Assembly: GCA_947626675.1 (NCBI GenBank)
Contig: CANQTC010000017.1
Span: forward strand, 1 to 48,919
Length of the DNA: 48,919 bases
Direction: 5' to 3'
From: an uncultured Coprococcus sp.
GTDB lineage: Bacteria; Bacillota; Clostridia; Lachnospirales; Lachnospiraceae
Part shown: in pieces, positions 46,430 through 48,919 of the stretch
Numbering within the stretch: the stretch's first letter is position 1
How the letters are laid out: each line of letters begins with the position of its first letter
Position numbers and translations under genes: made by a program
Notes under the pieces: generated by a model
What the model saw: only the letters and a program-made list of their open reading frames with translations
What the model was told of the DNA's origin: nothing
Database searches by the model: none

Positions 46430-46441
46430 TGAGTGATGAAA
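46430..46441. other. Right attachment core (attR)
   Basis: TGAGTGATGAAA, identical to the guaA 3'-end core at 37862-37873. A GATACC-TTTTT-GATACC direct repeat lies just inside (46406-46422). Confidence 0.65.
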
Positions 46442-46445
46442 ATTT

Positions 46446-46886
46446 TTATATCTCACGCATATAGATTTTTTCAATTTCTCCCCAAGGGGCTGTTTTTGTA
46501 TCAATGACTTTGAAACCGTACTTTTCATAAAGGTTTTCATGGTCACTTACTAAATATACTTGATGGAATTTTAATGTTTGCAAATAGGATATTGCAAAAG
46601 AAATAAGTTTTTGACTTAGGCGTTGTCCCCGATACTTCTCGCCAACGAACAGATAACCAATGTAAGGCGTATATGAAATATTTGGAATGCAATCGCTTTT
46701 TGCAACAGTACAGTAACCCGCAATATCGTTTTCATGCAGAGCAACCATCACACGCTCCCAATCTGAAAAGGTATTATCAGACATACTTTGGGATAGAGAT
46801 TTTCCGGCTCTCCATGAGCAGCTTTGCGCAAATTGGCTTACTTTTTTCCACATATCATCAGATGATGTGATTGATAAAAAATTCAT
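46446..46886 (-). CDS. GNAT-family N-acetyltransferase
   Basis: A 146-residue protein with the GNAT acetyl-CoA loop (YLFVGEKYRGQRLSQKLISFA) and a terminal YEKYGFKVID. The start at 46886 has CGGAGGAATT 5 bases upstream; a longer frame to 46943 runs through a leader hairpin (46910-46918 with 46931-46939) and is not favoured. The substrate is unknown. It is separated from the XRE gene by 138 bp, so it may have its own promoter. Confidence 0.82.
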   Translation of the reverse strand: MNFLSITSSDDMWKKVSQFAQSCSWRAGKSLSQSMSDNTFSDWERVMVALHENDIAGYCTVAKSDCIPNISYTPYIGYLFVGEKYRGQRLSQKLISFAISYLQTLKFHQVYLVSDHENLYEKYGFKVIDTKTAPWGEIEKIYMREI

Positions 46887-47024
46887 GGTAATTCCTCCGA
46901 TTTTATTTATTGGAGGATTATTTTTTGTGTATCCTCCAAACACAATTTTGATTATTTTTCATATCTACATCAGTCCTTTCATAAATATATTTATTATAAA
47001 GCAAATATGCTTATAATACGGAAG

Positions 47025-47600
47025 TTATTTTCTACGCCATTGGTAACTGCACTTTTTATCATCTTTTCCATTGTAATCAACTTTACTACTCGTAGCAGGC
47101 CAGTTGATTTTCCACTCGAAATATTCGTCCTCGGAAATTTCCCCGCTTTTTAACTGCTCTTTCCTCAAACACCACTCTCGCATGAAATCATTGACTAATC
47201 CATACTCTAACCACATACCTACCGGGGCATGAGCAGGCCAATCATCATTGTCATAGTAACGCACCGACTTATCATCAGAAGCGTTGCACTTGCCGGGATT
47301 GCGGACAAGCTGAAATAAATGGATCGTGCTACGGTCATCTTCATCAAGCCAAAGGAATGTAAGCATAATATCTTCGGCACAACCGGGAGTAACGCCAATA
47401 AAATGGATATAATTGACATTCAGTATCTTTGCCATTTCCATTAAAGTGTTGTTTTTGGGAACACGGTAGCCGGATTCATATTGTGCGATACGAACATCGG
47501 CATTGCGTTCCTCATATCCCAATTTCAAGCCCAATTCACGCTGTGTCAAGCCACGGAACGTGCGTATTCTTTTTATCCGTTCTCCTAATACCATAGTCAT
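47025..47600 (-). CDS. XRE-family repressor of a second element
   Basis: A 191-residue protein with helix-turn-helix MVLGERIKRIRTFRGLTQRELGLKLGY, then DVRIAQYESGYRVPKNNTLMEMAKIL, and a C-terminal region with LKSGEISEDEYFEWKINWP. It has the same overall plan as the XRE protein at 38127-38687, with a different middle part. It is the third gene of a minus-strand operon behind two acetyltransferases (gaps 16 and 38 bp). AAAGGA precedes the start. The likely operators are the four spaced sites at 48703-48811. Confidence 0.85.
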   Translation of the reverse strand: MTMVLGERIKRIRTFRGLTQRELGLKLGYEERNADVRIAQYESGYRVPKNNTLMEMAKILNVNYIHFIGVTPGCAEDIMLTFLWLDEDDRSTIHLFQLVRNPGKCNASDDKSVRYYDNDDWPAHAPVGMWLEYGLVNDFMREWCLRKEQLKSGEISEDEYFEWKINWPATSSKVDYNGKDDKKCSYQWRRK

Positions 47601-47616
47601 GTGTCCTTTCTGAAAA

Positions 47617-48123
47617 TTAGAATGATTGTTTTGATATTATCATGTTACATCTGCTCCACAACTCGTCTTTATATGAAAACACATCTATGTCAATCTTTCT
47701 TTCAATAAAGCCGACTTTTTCATAACATTGCTTCGCTAATGTGTTTTCATTGAAAACATTCAGTTGAACCGCTTTTGCGCCGGTTATCTGAAAAGCGTAT
47801 TGCAGAGCCAGATTCAGTATTTCTCTTCCGTAACCTTTTCCACGTCTTGTTTTATCAACGATAACAAATTTAAGAAAGCCGATATTGTCTGCTGTATTGA
47901 CAGAATAACAGAAAAAGCCTACTGTTTGTCCGTTGTTTTCAGTTGCGACATAAGCACTGTCCGTCCAGTCCATTGCATTTTTCTCTAATAAATCATGGAA
48001 AGATTCTGGTGTCATGGGGTATGGCAAGAGATTTGCACACCAAAAGGCATGGGTTCTTTCGTTATCAATCCATTTTGATACATATTCGTAATCTTTCTTT
48101 GGTATATACGGTCGGATTCTCAT
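47617..48123 (-). CDS. GNAT-family N-acetyltransferase
   Basis: A 168-residue protein. The acetyl-CoA loop reads VIVDKTRRGKGYGREILNLAL and the terminal motif NTLAKQCYEKVGFIER. GAGAAAGGAC precedes the start. It is the middle gene of the acetyltransferase-acetyltransferase-XRE operon. The substrate is unknown; small-molecule or ribosomal-protein acetylation are both possible. Confidence 0.87.
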   Translation of the reverse strand: MRIRPYIPKKDYEYVSKWIDNERTHAFWCANLLPYPMTPESFHDLLEKNAMDWTDSAYVATENNGQTVGFFCYSVNTADNIGFLKFVIVDKTRRGKGYGREILNLALQYAFQITGAKAVQLNVFNENTLAKQCYEKVGFIERKIDIDVFSYKDELWSRCNMIISKQSF

Positions 48124-48161
48124 AAATGGAATGTCCTTTCTCCAATTTATTTATAAATTTG

Positions 48162-48635
48162 TTATAGGTAGTACACCATTATATATTCTTCCTCGTTCTC
48201 CTTTACAATCTCAAAACCGATCTTTAAATACATCTTTGCCGCATAATTGGCTTTTTGAACAGAAAGAGAAACCCGGCTGTATCCATGTGATTTAAGCAGG
48301 GTGAGAATTTCTTTCATCATAGCCGTTCCAATGCCAAAGCCCCGGTATTCTTTATAAAGAGAGATTGCCAAAGAGGGCGTTTCATCATCTATATGTCCGT
48401 AATCGTTCATAATACGAACCCAAACAGCACCGACAACCTTACCGTCAACCTCCGCTGCTAATCCCAAATCATCTTTTGATTCCCCGAAACGCTCAACATA
48501 AACCTGTAATTCGGGAGATGTAATGATGGTTTTAGGTGGAGGTTCGATACCCTCTGGAATAAAAATTGCTTCATATAGAAAATTATCCAGTGACGGATAT
48601 TCCTGCTTTTGTATTTTTCGTATCGTTACGTTCAT
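48162..48635 (-). CDS. GNAT-family N-acetyltransferase
   Basis: A 157-residue protein with ISLYKEYRGFGIGTAMMKEILTLL (acetyl-CoA loop) and AAKMYLKIGFEIVKENEEEYIM at the end. The start at 48635 has GAGAGG 6 bases upstream; the frame to 48698 crosses the promoter. First gene of the minus-strand operon. It differs clearly from the other two acetyltransferases here, so these are not recent duplicates. Confidence 0.87.
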   Translation of the reverse strand: MNVTIRKIQKQEYPSLDNFLYEAIFIPEGIEPPPKTIITSPELQVYVERFGESKDDLGLAAEVDGKVVGAVWVRIMNDYGHIDDETPSLAISLYKEYRGFGIGTAMMKEILTLLKSHGYSRVSLSVQKANYAAKMYLKIGFEIVKENEEEYIMVYYL

Positions 48636-48666
48636 AGCTGACCTCTCAATTCTGTATTCTCCATAT

Positions 48667-48695
48667 ATTCTAGCATAATTCAGATAATACAGCAA
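48667..48695 (-). promoter_or_regulatory. Promoter of the acetyltransferase/XRE operon (minus strand)
   Basis: On the minus strand: TTGCTG (plus 48690-48695), a 17-bp spacer, TAGAAT (plus 48667-48672). Operator-like site 1 (48703-48718) lies just upstream of its -35. Confidence 0.6.
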
Positions 48696-48702
48696 CAAAA
48701 AC

Positions 48703-48811
48703 TTATCAGAAATGCTAAATTTACTAAAAAAGATAAGTTTAACAAATAAGCTATTGACAATAACAGAAATGTTAAGTATAATTCAAATACGGAATTTAAC
48801 AAAAACGCTAA
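48703..48811. promoter_or_regulatory. Four operator-like sites around a consensus excisionase promoter
   Basis: Sites of 16 bp with the form [TA]TA[AT]C-N6-G[CT]TA[AT]: 48703-48718, 48739-48754, 48760-48775 and 48796-48811. Start-to-start distances are 36, 21 and 36 bp. TTGACA (48754-48759), a 17-bp spacer and TATAAT (48777-48782) form a perfect promoter; site 3 fills its spacer. Confidence 0.7.
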
Positions 48812-48829
48812 ACAAAAGGAGGATATTGA

Positions 48830-48919
48830 ATGAAGAATGAACTATTTGTAACTGCCGGGGAGGTAGCGCAGGAGTTGGGTGTTTCCAAACCATTTGCTTA
48901 CAAATTAGTACGACAGATG
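48830..48919 (+). CDS. Excisionase-like helix-turn-helix protein, 3' end outside window
   Basis: Thirty codons are visible: MKNELFVTAGEVAQELGVSKPFAYKLVRQM. The segment matches the fold and spacing of the protein at 38912-39091 (T-x-EEVA-x-ELxVSKxxAYxxVR). AAAGGAGG at 48815-48822 precedes the start. An integrase gene would be expected next, beyond the window. Confidence 0.8.
   Translation, partial: MKNELFVTAGEVAQELGVSKPFAYKLVRQM

Larger units (their letters stand above)
37862..46441. mobile_element. Integrative mobilizable element inserted at the 3' end of guaA
   Basis: Bounded by the 12-bp direct repeat TGAGTGATGAAA (37862-37873 inside/after the guaA stop, and 46430-46441). Contents in order: XRE repressor (minus), excisionase-like HTH, tyrosine integrase, MobC-like protein, RepA-like ATPase, oriT-like hairpins, MobV relaxase, a small coiled-coil protein, then cargo. 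There are no type IV secretion genes, so it would need a helper for transfer. The 38.1-43.3 kb backbone is visibly richer in GC than both the chromosome and the cargo at 43.6-46.2 kb, so the element is a mosaic. guaA 3' ends are a known target for such integrases. Confidence 0.8.

Overview
The window looks like chromosome of a low-GC, Gram-positive anaerobe, most likely a Lachnospiraceae (Clostridia) gut bacterium. Supporting this are AT-rich coding with strong GGAGG-type ribosome binding sites, NfnAB ferredoxin:NADP oxidoreductase, NADP-type GdhA, FtsEX with a secreted peptidoglycan hydrolase, an amidase with cell-wall-binding repeats, a TetM-like GTPase of the kind common in this family, and integrative mobilizable elements at guaA. 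The taxonomy is inference from gene content; no rRNA or tRNA gene is visible.

1-1.1 kb: the 3' end of a polymorphic-toxin gene (11-residue repeats, then a PD-(D/E)xK-like nuclease tip) with its probable immunity gene. 1.2-6.1 kb: an MprF/UPF0104-type membrane protein, a ribosomal-protection-type GTPase fused to a Rae1/YacP-like NYN ribonuclease domain, and an aldolase-family protein. 6.2-10.8 kb: a solute-binding lipoprotein broken by one in-frame amber codon, followed by a large membrane sensor with GGDEF and EAL domains. 10.8-16.8 kb: gltX, argJ, then an overlapping fruK-ptsH-ptsI cluster without a sugar-specific EII. 17-23.4 kb: a small tudor-like protein, a dense inverted-repeat array, nfnAB, an SPFH protein with a small ribbon-helix-helix partner, an Lrp regulator and gdhA. 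NfnAB can supply NADPH and GdhA can spend it on ammonium assimilation.

23.6-31.3 kb: a secreted amidase, an ArsP_2-type metal exporter, a zinc-ribbon miniprotein, an SDR reductase (YmfI-like), a LytR_C protein, a YitT protein, an orphan MsmX/UgpC ATPase and a PucR-type regulator. 31.6-35.7 kb: ftsE-ftsX-M23 hydrolase activator-S41 protease. 35.8-36.2 kb holds a frameshifted gene relic, then guaA.

37.86-46.44 kb: an integrative mobilizable element of about 8.6 kb inserted at the 3' end of guaA and bounded by a 12-bp direct repeat. It carries a divergent XRE repressor/excisionase-like pair, a tyrosine integrase, a MobC-like protein, a RepA-like ATPase, a hairpin-rich oriT candidate, a MobV relaxase, and AT-rich cargo (NUDIX, nucleotidyltransferase, two-TM coiled-coil protein). 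One operator-like palindrome occurs beside the repressor and again at both ends of the element, next to 11-bp-phased TGGCAAC arm-like repeats. A second element with the same regulatory logic follows: XRE gene with acetyltransferases, a divergent promoter with four spaced operators, and an excisionase-like start cut by the window end.

The most unusual items are the GTPase-NYN fusion, the terminal operator/arm-site arrangement of the guaA element, and the 36/21/36-bp operator array of the second element.
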